Source: Campylobacter sp. RM16704
Lineage (GTDB): Bacteria; Campylobacterota; Campylobacteria; Campylobacterales; Campylobacteraceae
Direction: 5' to 3'
NCBI RefSeq assembly: GCF_000816245.1
Contig: NZ_CP007769.1
Location: forward strand, 60,464 to 124,463
Length of the DNA: 64,000 bases
Part shown: positions 8,971-18,361 of the stretch, piece after piece
Numbering within the stretch: the first letter of the stretch is position 1
Layout: each line of letters starts with the position of its first letter
The notes under the pieces: model-generated
Database searches by the model: none
The model's input: only the letters and a program-made list of their open reading frames with translations
What the model was told of the DNA's origin: nothing
Position numbers and translations under genes: made by a program

Positions 8971-9499
8971 AGCTGGGCGTGGAGCCTTAGCTGGAGATAT
9001 GCATTTATGTGCTTGCAAGCTTTTAAAAAATATAGATGGCCTAGCTGATTCTAAAAAGTTAAGTGCAAAAAAAAGAGAAGTATTATACGAACAAATTATC
9101 ATCAATTCAAAATTTTTAATCCTTGCATTTTCTCCTTTACAAATCGATATCTTAGGTCTTAGTCAATGTCTGCAGCTTGGATTAAAAATCATACAAAAAC
9201 ATTTCATTCAAGATGAAATTTTATTTGATGGAAATTTAAATTATGGAATTTTGGGTATTAAAACCATGGTTAAAGCTGATATGAAAATTCAAGAGGTTTC
9301 AGCTGCTAGTATTCTAGCAAAAGTAAGTCGCGATCGAAAAATGTATTATTTTTCTAAATTTTACAAAAAATACGAATTTGATAAACACAAAGGTTATGGA
9401 ACTAAAACCCATATAGAAAAAATTAAAACATTTGGATATTCATCTATACATAGAAAAAGCTTTGTCATAAAGTGTTTTGAAAAAACACTATTTGACTGA
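8948..9499 (+). CDS. rnhB: Ribonuclease HII
   Basis: The 183-residue enzyme cleaves the RNA strand of RNA-DNA hybrids and single ribonucleotides in DNA. It starts GVDEAGRGALAGD with metal ligands Asp7 and Glu8. It continues with ADSKKLSAKKR and the MVKADMKIQEVSAASILAKV active-site stretch (motif positions consistent with RNase HII). An AAAGGA ribosome-binding site lies inside the previous gene, and the 23-base overlap suggests coupling. Both genes of the pair act in nucleic-acid repair. Confidence 0.93.
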   Translation: MALVGVDEAGRGALAGDMHLCACKLLKNIDGLADSKKLSAKKREVLYEQIIINSKFLILAFSPLQIDILGLSQCLQLGLKIIQKHFIQDEILFDGNLNYGILGIKTMVKADMKIQEVSAASILAKVSRDRKMYYFSKFYKKYEFDKHKGYGTKTHIEKIKTFGYSSIHRKSFVIKCFEKTLFD

Positions 9500-9601
9500 T
9501 ATATAAAATTAGATACTTTTTATAATTTTAAAACCATGTAAAAAACATTTATGCTATCATTTAGTAAAGTTTTTAGATTTAAAATATGATAAAAAATAAT
9601 T

Positions 9602-9645
9602 ATTATATATATTTTTGATAATTTTTCATCAAAAATATATATAAT
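9602..9645. repeat. 18-bp perfect inverted repeat upstream of sdaC
   Basis: Bases 9602-9619 are exactly complementary to 9628-9645, with an 8-base spacer, and five Ts follow. The palindrome is almost pure A/T with one G-C pair per arm. It lies about 100 bases after rnhB and 90 before sdaC. It may be the rnhB terminator or an operator or attenuator for the serine genes. The rest of the 9500-9734 gap is A/T-rich with no visible gene. Confidence 0.6.
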
Positions 9646-9734
9646 TTTTTAAACTAATAATAATTTTAAGAAATTTTAATTTTTTTTATATATAGTAATA
9701 CAATATTTTTTATTATATTTGACAAGGAGAAAAT

Positions 9735-11057
9735 GTGGATAATCTTAAGTGGAATTCTTTTGATACGCGTTGGATGCTTTCTCTTTTTGGGACAGCAGTT
9801 GGTGCAGGAATTTTATTTTTACCAATTAAAGCAGGTGTTGGTGGTTTTTGGCCAGTTGTTGTTATGGCTTTGATTATTTTTCCGATGGTGTATTTAAGCC
9901 ATAGAGCATTAAGTCGCTTTGTGTGTCAAGCAAACGGTAATGATAGAGATATTACACATGCTGCTGAAGAGTATTTTGGTAGAAAAGTGAGTATATTTAT
10001 TTCTATACTTTATTTTTTTGCTATTTTTCCAATTTGTTTAGCATATTGTGTTGGTATAACTAATACCTTTGAAAGTTTTATCTATAATCAATTTTTACCA
10101 CTTTTAGATTCAAATGGTTCTCTTGCAAATGTAATTAGTGCAATGTACCAAACAAGCATGAATGAGCAAGGAAAAACTGTTGCGAATTTACTCCCTTTTT
10201 ATAGAGCTCTTTTTGCTTTTGTTTTAGTAAGTATTTTTATGCTTATTATGCTTTTTAGCGAAGAGTTGATTACTAAAGTATGTGAATGGCTTGTTTATCC
10301 TTTGTGTGCTATTTTGTTTTTATTTTCACTATATCTTATACCACAATGGTCTTTTGAAAGTTTTAGTGCAATTCCTGGAACAAAAGAATTTATCACTATA
10401 GTATGGTTAACTTTGCCAGTTTTAGTTTTTTCATTTAATCACTCACCAGCTATTTCTACCTTTTCATTAAGCGTGAAAAGACAATATCCTGAAAATTCAG
10501 TACAAAAAGCAAATCAAGTATTGTTTAGAACCTCTGTAATGCTACTTGCTTTTGTTATGTTTTTTGTTGTGTCTTGTGTACTATCTTTAACACCTACAGA
10601 GCTTGCTGAAGCTAGAGCACAAAACATACCTGTTCTTTCTTATTTTGCAAACAAACTTGACAATCCATTTATTTCTTATGGCGGTCCATTGATTGCATTT
10701 TTAGCAATTTCTAGTTCATTTTTTGGACACTATTTTGGTGCTAGAGAAGGTGCTTATGGTATAGTTAGAAAATGTTGTAAATTAACAGGTAATGAAAATC
10801 CTGATTTGAAAAAAATTGCAGTTTATTCAACTTTGGTAATGTATATTATTATGCTAGTTACTGCTTATATAAATCCAAGTATTTTAGGTTTTATTGAGAG
10901 TTTAGGTGGACCAATTATTGCTGCGATTTTATTCTTAATGCCAATGGTTGCAATTTACACTGTTTCAAAAATGAAAAAATTCCAAAATAAAGCTTTAGAT
11001 GCTTTTGTATTTATCACAGGTGTTTTGACAATCATTACTGTTATTTATACCTTTTAA
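9735..11057 (+). CDS. sdaC: Serine transporter SdaC
   Basis: The 440-residue membrane protein belongs to the hydroxy/aromatic amino acid permease family. About eleven hydrophobic helices are visible, beginning with SLFGTAVGAGILFLPI, the family's substrate-binding first helix. It imports L-serine with a proton. The start is GTG at 9735 behind an AAGGAGA ribosome-binding site; the ATG two bases earlier is out of frame. The serine dehydratase gene follows after 13 bases, so uptake and catabolism form one unit, as known in C. jejuni. Confidence 0.94.
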   Translation: MDNLKWNSFDTRWMLSLFGTAVGAGILFLPIKAGVGGFWPVVVMALIIFPMVYLSHRALSRFVCQANGNDRDITHAAEEYFGRKVSIFISILYFFAIFPICLAYCVGITNTFESFIYNQFLPLLDSNGSLANVISAMYQTSMNEQGKTVANLLPFYRALFAFVLVSIFMLIMLFSEELITKVCEWLVYPLCAILFLFSLYLIPQWSFESFSAIPGTKEFITIVWLTLPVLVFSFNHSPAISTFSLSVKRQYPENSVQKANQVLFRTSVMLLAFVMFFVVSCVLSLTPTELAEARAQNIPVLSYFANKLDNPFISYGGPLIAFLAISSSFFGHYFGAREGAYGIVRKCCKLTGNENPDLKKIAVYSTLVMYIIMLVTAYINPSILGFIESLGGPIIAAILFLMPMVAIYTVSKMKKFQNKALDAFVFITGVLTIITVIYTF

Positions 11058-11070
11058 AAGGTTTAAATGA

Positions 11071-12438
11071 ATGAGTAGTAATTTAAGTATATTTAAAGTT
11101 GGTGTTGGTCCTTCATCTTCTCATACCTTAGGACCAATGTTAGCAGGTAATATGTTTTGTGAAAAAATAAAGGATAAAATCACACAAATTACAAAAATTC
11201 AAATTAAACTATATGGTTCTTTATCACTTACTGGCAAAGGTCATTTAAGTGATAAAGCTATTATATGGGGTTTGAGTGGTTTAAAAGCAAAAGAATTAAA
11301 TGCTGCTTTACAAGATCGAGTGTTTAATAAAATCTTGCAAGATAAAATTTTAGTTTTAAATGCTCAAAAAGAATTAAAATTTGATTATGAAAAAGATCTA
11401 GTTTTCGAGAAAAGTTTTTTACCCTTGCACGAAAATGGTTTAAAAGTTAGTGCATATAATGAAAACAACGAAATTATTATTGAAGAAATTTATTATTCAG
11501 TAGGCGGTGGTTTTGTAATGAGTGAAATAGAGCTTCAAAAATTCAAAGATGGAGCTTGTGGGCAAAAACATACTAAATTAGAATTTGACATTAATAATGC
11601 AAGCGATGCTTTAAAAATTTGTGAAGAAAAATCATGGGATTTAGCGAAACTTTCTTATGAATATGAGCTTCAATTTTATACTAAAGAGGAAATTAGAGCA
11701 TATTGTTTAGAAATTTGGGAAGTAATGCAAGAAGTATATTACAATGGTATTCATCCAAGTTCAGATTATCTTCCAGGAAATTTGCACTTAAAACGTCGTG
11801 CCAAAGGACTTAATGAACGTTTGGCAATGACAAGTGATCCTTTAGGTATTATTGATTTTATATCTTTATATGCCATTGCTATTGCAGAAGAAAATGCAAG
11901 TGGAGCTAGGGTGGTTACTGCACCTACAAATGGAGCGTGTGCTGTTGTACCCGCTGTAATGCTTTACCTAAAGAACCATACTATAGGTTTTAATGATGAA
12001 AAAGCTATCAACTTTCTACTAACTGCTATGCTTATAGGTTCTTTTTATAAAAAAAATGCAAGTATAAGTGGTGCTGAAGCTGGTTGTCAAGCAGAAATTG
12101 GAAGTGCAAGTTCTATGGCAGCAGGGGCAATGGTTACTGTTATGGGTTTTGATGCTAAAATAGCTTGCAATGCTGCTGAAATTGCAATGGAACATCATTT
12201 GGGTTTAACTTGTGATCCAGTAGAAGGTTTAGTACAAATTCCTTGTATTGAAAGAAATGCTTTTGGTGCTATAAAAGCAATTTCAGCAGCTAGAATGGCA
12301 ATGAGTAGAAAATCAACTCCAAAAGTGAGTCTTGATGAAGTTATAAAAACCATGTATGAAACAGGTAAAGATATGAACTCAAAATATAAAGAAACTTCTT
12401 TAGGTGGATTAGCTACAAATCTTAAAAGTGTATGCTGA
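11071..12438 (+). CDS. sdaA: L-serine dehydratase, iron-sulfur type
   Basis: The 455-residue single-chain enzyme converts L-serine to pyruvate and ammonia. The N-terminal domain starts SIFKVGVGPSSSHTLGPML, a hallmark of the family. The catalytic domain carries the cluster cysteines in AGCQAEIGSA and in GLTCDPVEGL followed by QIPCIERN. The protein is oxygen-sensitive in related organisms because of its [4Fe-4S] cluster. In C. jejuni this route is a main carbon source. It lies directly after sdaC. Confidence 0.96.
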   Translation: MSSNLSIFKVGVGPSSSHTLGPMLAGNMFCEKIKDKITQITKIQIKLYGSLSLTGKGHLSDKAIIWGLSGLKAKELNAALQDRVFNKILQDKILVLNAQKELKFDYEKDLVFEKSFLPLHENGLKVSAYNENNEIIIEEIYYSVGGGFVMSEIELQKFKDGACGQKHTKLEFDINNASDALKICEEKSWDLAKLSYEYELQFYTKEEIRAYCLEIWEVMQEVYYNGIHPSSDYLPGNLHLKRRAKGLNERLAMTSDPLGIIDFISLYAIAIAEENASGARVVTAPTNGACAVVPAVMLYLKNHTIGFNDEKAINFLLTAMLIGSFYKKNASISGAEAGCQAEIGSASSMAAGAMVTVMGFDAKIACNAAEIAMEHHLGLTCDPVEGLVQIPCIERNAFGAIKAISAARMAMSRKSTPKVSLDEVIKTMYETGKDMNSKYKETSLGGLATNLKSVC

Positions 12439-12458
12439 AATATTAAGTTAATTTATGT

Positions 12459-12517
12459 TTTTCCTTAAAGCTTTTAAAAGCCCACAAATGATAAATTTTT
12501 AAAAATTTTAAGGAAAA
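12459..12517 (+). promoter_or_regulatory. Long-range hairpin masking the map ribosome-binding site
   Basis: Bases 12459-12469 pair over 11 bp with 12507-12517. The 3' arm includes the AAGGA ribosome-binding site of map. Inside lies a 12-base perfect palindrome at 12470-12481. In a transcript reading through from sdaA the site would be sequestered. A shorter transcript starting inside the loop would leave it open. The pairing is seen in the sequence; the role is inferred. Confidence 0.45.
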
Positions 12518-12522
12518 TATAA

Positions 12523-13278
12523 ATGATAGAAATCAAAAAACCAGCAGAAATAGAAAAATTACGTAAAGCAAATGAGCTTGTAGCTAGAACGCTTGATTAT
12601 TTAGAAAGTATTATAACTCCAGGTATAAGTTTAAAACAAATTGACATAAAAGCAGAAGAATTTATACTTGATCATGGTGCAAAACCATCTTTTAAAGGCT
12701 TATATGGTTTTCCTGGATCTATTTGCATATCACTAAATCAAGCTTGTATTCACGGAGTAGGTGATGAGCGTATTTTAAAAGAAGGTGATATTTTAGGACT
12801 TGATGTAGGAACTTTTCTAGATGGCTATTATGGTGATGCTGCAAGAACTATCCCTATAGGTAAAATTTCAGCTATTGATGAGGCTTTGATTGCTTGTGCA
12901 AAAGATACTTTATATTATGCTATTGACATCATTAAAGAAGGTATGCGTTTTAAAGAACTTTCATATGAGCTTGGCGAGTTTATAACAAAAAAGGGATTTG
13001 TGCCATTAAAAGGTTATTGTGGCCATGGTATAGGTAAAAAACCACATGGAGAACCTGAAATTCCAAATTATTTAGAGTCAGGTGTTAGTGCTAAAAGTGG
13101 TCCGAAAATAAAAAATGGCATGGTTTTTTGTATAGAACCTATGATATGCCAAAAAGATGGCACTCCAGTGCATTTAAAGGGCAATTGGGAAGCAGGTAGC
13201 AAAGATGGACTAAATACAGCTCATTATGAGCATTGCGTTGCAATTATAAATGGTAGAGCAGATATCTTATCAAAGTAA
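12523..13278 (+). CDS. map: Methionine aminopeptidase, type I
   Basis: The 251-residue enzyme removes the initiator methionine from new proteins. The five metal ligands are all recognisable in the GLDVGTFLDGYYGDAART, GHGIGKKPHGEP, FCIEPMI and YEHCVAI blocks. Length is normal for type Ia. In many bacteria map follows secY. Here it lies 6.7 kb away, after the serine genes. It converges with docB over a shared terminator. Confidence 0.96.
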   Translation: MIEIKKPAEIEKLRKANELVARTLDYLESIITPGISLKQIDIKAEEFILDHGAKPSFKGLYGFPGSICISLNQACIHGVGDERILKEGDILGLDVGTFLDGYYGDAARTIPIGKISAIDEALIACAKDTLYYAIDIIKEGMRFKELSYELGEFITKKGFVPLKGYCGHGIGKKPHGEPEIPNYLESGVSAKSGPKIKNGMVFCIEPMICQKDGTPVHLKGNWEAGSKDGLNTAHYEHCVAIINGRADILSK

Positions 13279-13299
13279 GAAAGTTTATACTTTCTTACT
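13274..13299. terminator. Bidirectional terminator between map and docB
   Basis: A perfect 11-bp stem (13274-13284 with 13289-13299) closes on a four-base loop. It overlaps the stop codons of both converging genes, map on the plus strand and the chemoreceptor gene on the minus strand. Being symmetric, it can serve both directions. Confidence 0.75.
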
Positions 13300-15097
13300 C
13301 AAATGTTTTTAGTTTTTCCGAAAGTTTAGATGCATTTTCTAAAACATTTTGCGAAATTTGTGTTACATCAAGTGAGTATGTTTTTACAGAATTTGCAAGT
13401 TCGGTTACTTTTTCTATGTTTTGTTCTAGCTCATTCATTTTAGCTTTTGATTCATCGCTTTTTTCTTCCATAATTTGAGTAGATTGGATACTTGTTTTTA
13501 GTTTTTCTATAGAGGTGCTAACTTCACCTTGTAAAATATCGGCTTTGTCAGAAGTATTGTTCATAGACTGGTGAATTCCATCCATTAAGCTTTTGTTGTC
13601 ATTGATTTGCTGAACGATTGTTCTTACTGTGGTTTCTATAGCCACTAAAGACTTGGTTGTTTTATCGGCAAGATTTCTTACCTCATCAGCAACAACGGCA
13701 AATCCCCTACCATGCTCTCCTGCTCTTGCAGCTTCTATTGCAGCATTTAGTGCTAATAAATTAGTTTGATCAGCTATATCTTTGATGGTTGTAGTGACTT
13801 CCACTATACTATCAGCGCTTTGTACTAACATATCCATAGCACTTAAAACACTCTGCTCTTTCTCGCTACTTAATGAGATAAGTTCTACTAGCTCTTTTAG
13901 TGTTGCTTCTACTTTACCCATAACCTCTTGCATATCATACATATCTTTTATAGTATCTTTGGCTAGATTTTGAGTTAAATTTATATGATTTTCTAATACC
14001 AAACTAATTTTACGAACATTAGAAATTTGTTCATGTTGTAAAAATGAGCTTTGTTGCAACTCTTCGGCATTTTGCGAAAGTTTTTGCGAACTTTTATGGC
14101 TTGATTTTGCAGTTTGTATAGCTTCTAAAACAGAATTTTGCACTATTTGTATAAAAGAGTTAATATAACCAGCACTTGCGGCTAATTCGCTTTTTTTATC
14201 TATATCCAATCTAGCATTAAGATTAGCACGATCTCCTGCTAAATTTGCACTTAGTTTTTCTAATAAGGATATAGGTATAATCACTTTTTTTAGTGTAAGT
14301 AAAATAAAAAAAACTAATACAAATAAAGTAAATAAAAATATTCCTATAGCGGTATAAAGATTATATTTGCTATTTTGACCAATCTCTTGAGCAATAATAT
14401 TTTTGTGAGTAATAATTTCTTTTTGCAATTCTTGGTCTAAAAAAGCCTGAGAATTCTCTTTTAAAATTGCTATTTGATTAATTATCATTTTGCAATGTAT
14501 GCTAAAAAGATTTAGCAATTCATGTGATAATTGGGAATTGTTTATAGTTAAATTATTTACTAAATTCTGTAACCTATTTTGTGCTAATGGTTCTAAAATA
14601 TCCATAGTACCTATAATGCTTAAAATATTTCCTATACGTTCTATTTGCATACTTTCTTGAGTGTTTAAGATTAGCTTATTTGTTTGTTTAATAATTTCTT
14701 GCTGAATTTCGTAAAGATAAAGTTTTGAATTAATAGCTATAGAATTTGCAGATTTAAAATGTTGTAATTGTGTATTTTTTTTCTGAAATATGGTTTCTAT
14801 TTTTTTTATATCAATATCATTCTTTTTTAAAATATTTAAGGTGTTTTCAAAATCTTGTATTAATACGACACTTGTATCATAGTTTTGTAAATTGAGTTTG
14901 TTTTTAAAAATTTCATCTAATTTTGTATCTAAAATTTCAAGCTTTTGAAAAGAACTCATAATTGTAGAATTTCTTTTTGTGGTGTTGTAAGTATTGAAAA
15001 TGAATAATGTTAAAACTAAAAGTAATACCAAAATCACTACAGATAAAATAATAAATTGTGATAAAAATGAAAAAGCTTTTTTATTTGAGTGGATCAT
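13295..15097 (-). CDS. docB: Methyl-accepting chemotaxis protein, DocB-like
   Basis: The 600-residue chemoreceptor has a first membrane helix near residues 14-34, a helical periplasmic domain of about 210 residues and a second helix near 250-275. A degenerate HAMP-like linker follows. The cytoplasmic hairpin tip contains [16 protein letters not shown]. No C-terminal pentapeptide for CheR/CheB binding is visible. Pairing with a cytochrome c peroxidase gene matches C. jejuni docB (Cj0019c) and docA, determinants of chick colonisation. The start overlaps docA by 17 bases. The ligand is unknown. Confidence 0.88.
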   Translation of the reverse strand: MIHSNKKAFSFLSQFIILSVVILVLLLVLTLFIFNTYNTTKRNSTIMSSFQKLEILDTKLDEIFKNKLNLQNYDTSVVLIQDFENTLNILKKNDIDIKKIETIFQKKNTQLQHFKSANSIAINSKLYLYEIQQEIIKQTNKLILNTQESMQIERIGNILSIIGTMDILEPLAQNRLQNLVNNLTINNSQLSHELLNLFSIHCKMIINQIAILKENSQAFLDQELQKEIITHKNIIAQEIGQNSKYNLYTAIGIFLFTLFVLVFFILLTLKKVIIPISLLEKLSANLAGDRANLNARLDIDKKSELAASAGYINSFIQIVQNSVLEAIQTAKSSHKSSQKLSQNAEELQQSSFLQHEQISNVRKISLVLENHINLTQNLAKDTIKDMYDMQEVMGKVEATLKELVELISLSSEKEQSVLSAMDMLVQSADSIVEVTTTIKDIADQTNLLALNAAIEAARAGEHGRGFAVVADEVRNLADKTTKSLVAIETTVRTIVQQINDNKSLMDGIHQSMNNTSDKADILQGEVSTSIEKLKTSIQSTQIMEEKSDESKAKMNELEQNIEKVTELANSVKTYSLDVTQISQNVLENASKLSEKLKTFE

Positions 15098-16001
15098 GAT
15101 ATTCTCCTGTTAAAGAATTCAAAAATGCAACTATATCATCTACTACATTTTGTTCTAAGAATTTTCCAAGTTGATAATATGCCATAAATTGTACGCACGC
15201 ATCAAGTGTTGGCATAGATCCATCGTGAAAATATGGTGCTGTTTTAGCTATATTTCTAAGACTTGGAACTTTAACCACAAATTTATCATTAGGATCTTTT
15301 GTTATCTCATAACGACCTTGCCAATTTGTTCCATTATCATAAGGTACAAATACCCCCATTTTCTGATACATATTGCCACCTATATTTTGTCCTTGATGGC
15401 ATGCAATGCAACCATTAGATAAAAAGGCATTATATCCTCTTTTGGCTTGTTCGTTTATAGCGTTTTTATCTCCTTTTAAATAACGATCAAAAGGAGAATT
15501 TGGAGTCAGTAAGGTTTTTTGAAATTCAGCTAAAGCATCTGCTATATTATCAAAAGTAACTTCACCATATAATCTTTGAAATTCCTTTTCATATATAGGA
15601 TTGCTTTTTACTATTTGGACAGCTTCATTTCCATCTTCTAATCCCATTTCTTTAGGATTTATTATAGGACTTTTTGCTTGTTCTTGTAAATCTTTAGCAT
15701 TGCCTCTCCAAAATTGTGAAAGATTAAAAACTGCATTAAAATTCGTAGGTGTATGAAATGGTTCATCTAATATTTCATTAATACCTACAGAAAAAGTTTT
15801 ATTATCTACTCCAAATTTAGTAATATCATGACAAGTGTTACAAGAGACTTTTTTATCTTTTGATAAACTTGTATCCATATAAAGTTTTTTACCTAACAAA
15901 GCTTTTTCTTTATCATAGGGTATGCTATCGGGTATAGGTGTAATCATTTCTAATGCTAAACAAGGAAAAAAAGAACATATTAAAATGATAAAAAATTTCA
16001 T
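15081..16001 (-). CDS. docA: Di-haem cytochrome c peroxidase, DocA-like
   Basis: The 306-residue periplasmic enzyme reduces hydrogen peroxide with electrons from cytochrome c. A signal peptide covers about residues 1-16. Two CxxCH haem sites are present: CNTCH at Cys54-His58 and CIACH at Cys198-His202. The [13 protein letters not shown] segment near the C-terminus carries a conserved methionine. Homology to C. jejuni docA (Cj0020c) is inferred from architecture and from the adjacent chemoreceptor gene. It is the promoter-proximal gene of the pair. Confidence 0.9.
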   Translation of the reverse strand: MKFFIILICSFFPCLALEMITPIPDSIPYDKEKALLGKKLYMDTSLSKDKKVSCNTCHDITKFGVDNKTFSVGINEILDEPFHTPTNFNAVFNLSQFWRGNAKDLQEQAKSPIINPKEMGLEDGNEAVQIVKSNPIYEKEFQRLYGEVTFDNIADALAEFQKTLLTPNSPFDRYLKGDKNAINEQAKRGYNAFLSNGCIACHQGQNIGGNMYQKMGVFVPYDNGTNWQGRYEITKDPNDKFVVKVPSLRNIAKTAPYFHDGSMPTLDACVQFMAYYQLGKFLEQNVVDDIVAFLNSLTGEYHDPLK

Positions 16002-16053
16002 AATTATTTCCCTCTTTTTTAATTTTTTAAACTAAAATTCTTTTATTATAACA

Positions 16054-17343
16054 CTAAAATCTTAATCTCTTATAAGTAAAAATGGAGGTTACAAGTGTTA
16101 TGAATGACAAGATTAAAATATAAATAAAAATTCCAAATATAAAAGGATTTTCTGGTTTTATGGCTAGAGAATGCAAAGCAAAAACAAGTTGTGGGGTAAA
16201 TCCACCCGCTATTGCATATGCTATATTATATGAAAAAGAAATTCCACTAAAACGTATGTTTGGCTTGAATATTTTACACATTAAAATAGGCGCTAGGGCA
16301 TTAATGCCACCAAAAAAACTTGAAATGAAATAAAAATATATACTTAAATGTAAAATTTCTTCATAAAAAAAATAAAAATAAAAAAAACAAGATATGCTAA
16401 AACCAATTGAAAAAATAAAAGCAGTTGGTAAAAAACCAAATTTATCCACCCATAATCCAGCCATTAAAGTACCACATGATAAAATTATTATAGCCATCAT
16501 CTGAATATATATAGCATCAGTCTTATTTAAAGTTAATACTTCAGGTATAAAATTTGGCATTAATAGTATTAATATCACAACACAAGCTGTAAGCATCCAA
16601 GTTAAAAACATAGAAGAGATAGTATTAAATAATACATCTTTTTCTTTGAAAAAAGTTCTTAATGGGAATTTTTCCAAATTATTTGTTTCTTGCATTAATT
16701 TAAAAACGGGAGTTTCTTCTAAAAATTTTCTAAGATATACAGAAACAATTCCAAAAATTGCTCCAATAGCAAATGGAATACGCCATGCATATTCATAAAT
16801 TTCCTCTTGAGAAAAATAATAATTTATCATTAGGGCAATAATACATCCTAATAAAATTCCAAAAGCCATAGAAGCATTAATAGCACTGATATAAAGACCA
16901 TCTTTTCCTTGTGGTGCATGTTCTTTTATAAAAACCCAAGCTCCCGGTAATTCACCACCTATTGCAATTCCTTGAGCAATTCTAACAAGTATTAAAATGA
17001 CTGGAGCAAAATATCCTATATCTTCAAAAGTTGGTACAATTGCTAGAGAAAAAGTTGGTATAACCATCAACAATATACTAAGCATAAACATTTTCTTACG
17101 ACCAAATTTATCTCCAAAATGTGCCATTACTATACCACCGAGTGGTCTAGCTAAATATCCTGCTGCAAAAGCTCCATAAGTGTTTAAAAGTTTCCAAAAA
17201 TCACTTAAATCACTAGGAAAAAAATTTCTTGAGATATAGCTTGCAAAAAATACAAAAATAATAAAATCATAAAATTCTAAAGTTCCTCCCAAGGAAGATA
17301 AAAATAGAGTTTTTAAATTATTTTTTCTTAAAATTTTTGACAT
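16054..17343 (-). CDS. MFS transporter, metabolite:proton symporter type
   Basis: The 429-residue protein has twelve hydrophobic segments and the MFS motif A, HFGDKFGRKKMF, between helices 2 and 3. The SSLGGTLEFYDFIIF opening and the GGELPGAWVF segment are typical of the metabolite:H+ symporter subfamily. Members carry dicarboxylates, alpha-ketoglutarate, proline/betaine or similar compounds. The substrate cannot be read from sequence. It is divergent from infA and lies 52 bases upstream of docA on the same strand. Confidence 0.83.
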   Translation of the reverse strand: MSKILRKNNLKTLFLSSLGGTLEFYDFIIFVFFASYISRNFFPSDLSDFWKLLNTYGAFAAGYLARPLGGIVMAHFGDKFGRKKMFMLSILLMVIPTFSLAIVPTFEDIGYFAPVILILVRIAQGIAIGGELPGAWVFIKEHAPQGKDGLYISAINASMAFGILLGCIIALMINYYFSQEEIYEYAWRIPFAIGAIFGIVSVYLRKFLEETPVFKLMQETNNLEKFPLRTFFKEKDVLFNTISSMFLTWMLTACVVILILLMPNFIPEVLTLNKTDAIYIQMMAIIILSCGTLMAGLWVDKFGFLPTAFIFSIGFSISCFFYFYFFYEEILHLSIYFYFISSFFGGINALAPILMCKIFKPNIRFSGISFSYNIAYAIAGGFTPQLVFALHSLAIKPENPFIFGIFIYILILSFITLVTSIFTYKRLRF

Positions 17344-17436
17344 ACCATAAGCCTTCTTTGTAATAATTTTAACATTATAGTAAAAAAATATAAAGTTTAT
17401 AAAAAAATATTAAAATATTAAAAAGAAAAATTATGA

Positions 17437-17442
17437 TAAAAT
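17437..17442 (+). promoter_or_regulatory. -10 element for infA
   Basis: A TAAAAT hexamer within TATGATAAAATAA lies 36 bases before the infA start. A/T-rich periodic sequence lies upstream. It is the best sigma-70-like site in the divergent gap with the MFS gene. Assignment is by position and similarity only. Confidence 0.45.
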
Positions 17443-17477
17443 AACAACTTTGTATTTTTTGTAGAAAGGAGAAGACA

Positions 17478-17696
17478 TTGGCAAAAGATGATATTATTGA
17501 AATTGATGGTAATGTGGTTGAAGCTTTGCCTAATGCAACTTTTAAAGTTGAGCTAGATAATAAACATGTAATACTTTGTCATATTGCAGGTAAAATGCGT
17601 ATGCATTATATTAGAATAATGCCTGGTGATAGAGTTAAAGTTGAGCTAACACCTTATAGCCTTGATAAAGGTCGTATTACATTTAGATACAAATAA
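17478..17696 (+). CDS. infA: Translation initiation factor IF-1
   Basis: The 72-residue OB-fold protein reads (M)[19 protein letters not shown] at its start and ends [10 protein letters not shown], essentially the universal IF-1 sequence. It binds the 30S A site during initiation. The start codon is TTG at 17478 behind a strong AAGGAGA site, which gives the exact family length. It heads the alpha-type ribosomal cluster. Confidence 0.96.
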   Translation: MAKDDIIEIDGNVVEALPNATFKVELDNKHVILCHIAGKMRMHYIRIMPGDRVKVELTPYSLDKGRITFRYK

Positions 17697-17713
17697 GTCT
17701 AAGTTATTTAAAA

Positions 17714-17845
17714 GCAAAAGTAAGGTATAATTATTGCTTTTGCAGAAATTGCAATAAAACTGTATGAAGAAGTATTTTCAAAATCACCACTTATTTTGAA
17801 AATAGTTGGTTATTCTAAAAACCTGGTGCAGTTGTAAAAAAGTGG
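17714..17845 (+). promoter_or_regulatory. Structured leader upstream of the alpha operon, with promoter
   Basis: The 173-base gap between infA and rpmJ holds several structured elements. A TATAAT at 17726-17731 lies between GCAAAAG (17714-17720) and its complement (17737-17743). A perfect 12-bp stem pairs 17773-17784 with 17793-17804 around an eight-base loop. Loop bases 17785-17789 (CACCA) can pair with TGGTG at 17824-17828. Loop bases 17787-17792 can instead pair with AAGTGG at 17840-17845. No T-run follows the stem. A pseudoknot that binds S4, as in the E. coli alpha leader, is a possible analogue. Confidence 0.5.
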
Positions 17846-17869
17846 AATTTACAATAACAGGAGTAAAGC

Positions 17870-17983
17870 ATGAAAGTTAGACCATCTGTTAAAAAGATGT
17901 GTGACAAGTGCAAAGTAGTTCGTCGTAAAGGCGTAGTTCGCATTATTTGCGAAAACCCAAAACATAAACAAAGACAAGGATAA
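17870..17983 (+). CDS. rpmJ: 50S ribosomal protein L36
   Basis: This 37-residue gene encodes [20 protein letters not shown] and a tail ending [11 protein letters not shown]. The CxxC...C...H zinc ribbon is intact, so this is the zinc-binding C+ form of L36. An AGGAG site lies 9 bases before the ATG. It precedes rpsM by 3 bases, the usual order. It is easily missed because of its size. Confidence 0.96.
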
Positions 17984-17986
17984 TTT

Positions 17987-18352
17987 ATGGCTCGTATTGC
18001 AGGTGTGGATTTACCAAAGAAAAAAAGAATTGAATATGGTTTGACTTATATTTATGGTATAGGTTTACATACTTCAAGAAAAATTTTAGATAAAACCGGA
18101 ATTTCTTATGACAAAAGAGTTCATGAGTTAAGTGAAGATGAGGCAGCAGCTATTCGTAAAGAAATTCAAGAGAGCTATATGGTTGAGGGTGATCTTAGAA
18201 AACAAGTTGCTATGGATATCAAAGCATTGATGGATTTAGGAAGTTTTAGAGGTTTAAGACATAGAAAAGGCTTACCAGTTCGTGGTCAAAAAACTAAAAC
18301 AAACGCTAGAACTAGAAAAGGTAAGAGAAAAACCGTTGGTGCAAAATCATAA
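17987..18352 (+). CDS. rpsM: 30S ribosomal protein S13
   Basis: The 121-residue protein starts [20 protein letters not shown]. It ends with the basic [19 protein letters not shown] tail that contacts P-site tRNA. The helix-two-turn-helix core [14 protein letters not shown] is clear. S13 sits in the small-subunit head and bridges to L5. Length is typical. Confidence 0.97.
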   Translation: MARIAGVDLPKKKRIEYGLTYIYGIGLHTSRKILDKTGISYDKRVHELSEDEAAAIRKEIQESYMVEGDLRKQVAMDIKALMDLGSFRGLRHRKGLPVRGQKTKTNARTRKGKRKTVGAKS

Positions 18353-18361
18353 GGATAGAAA

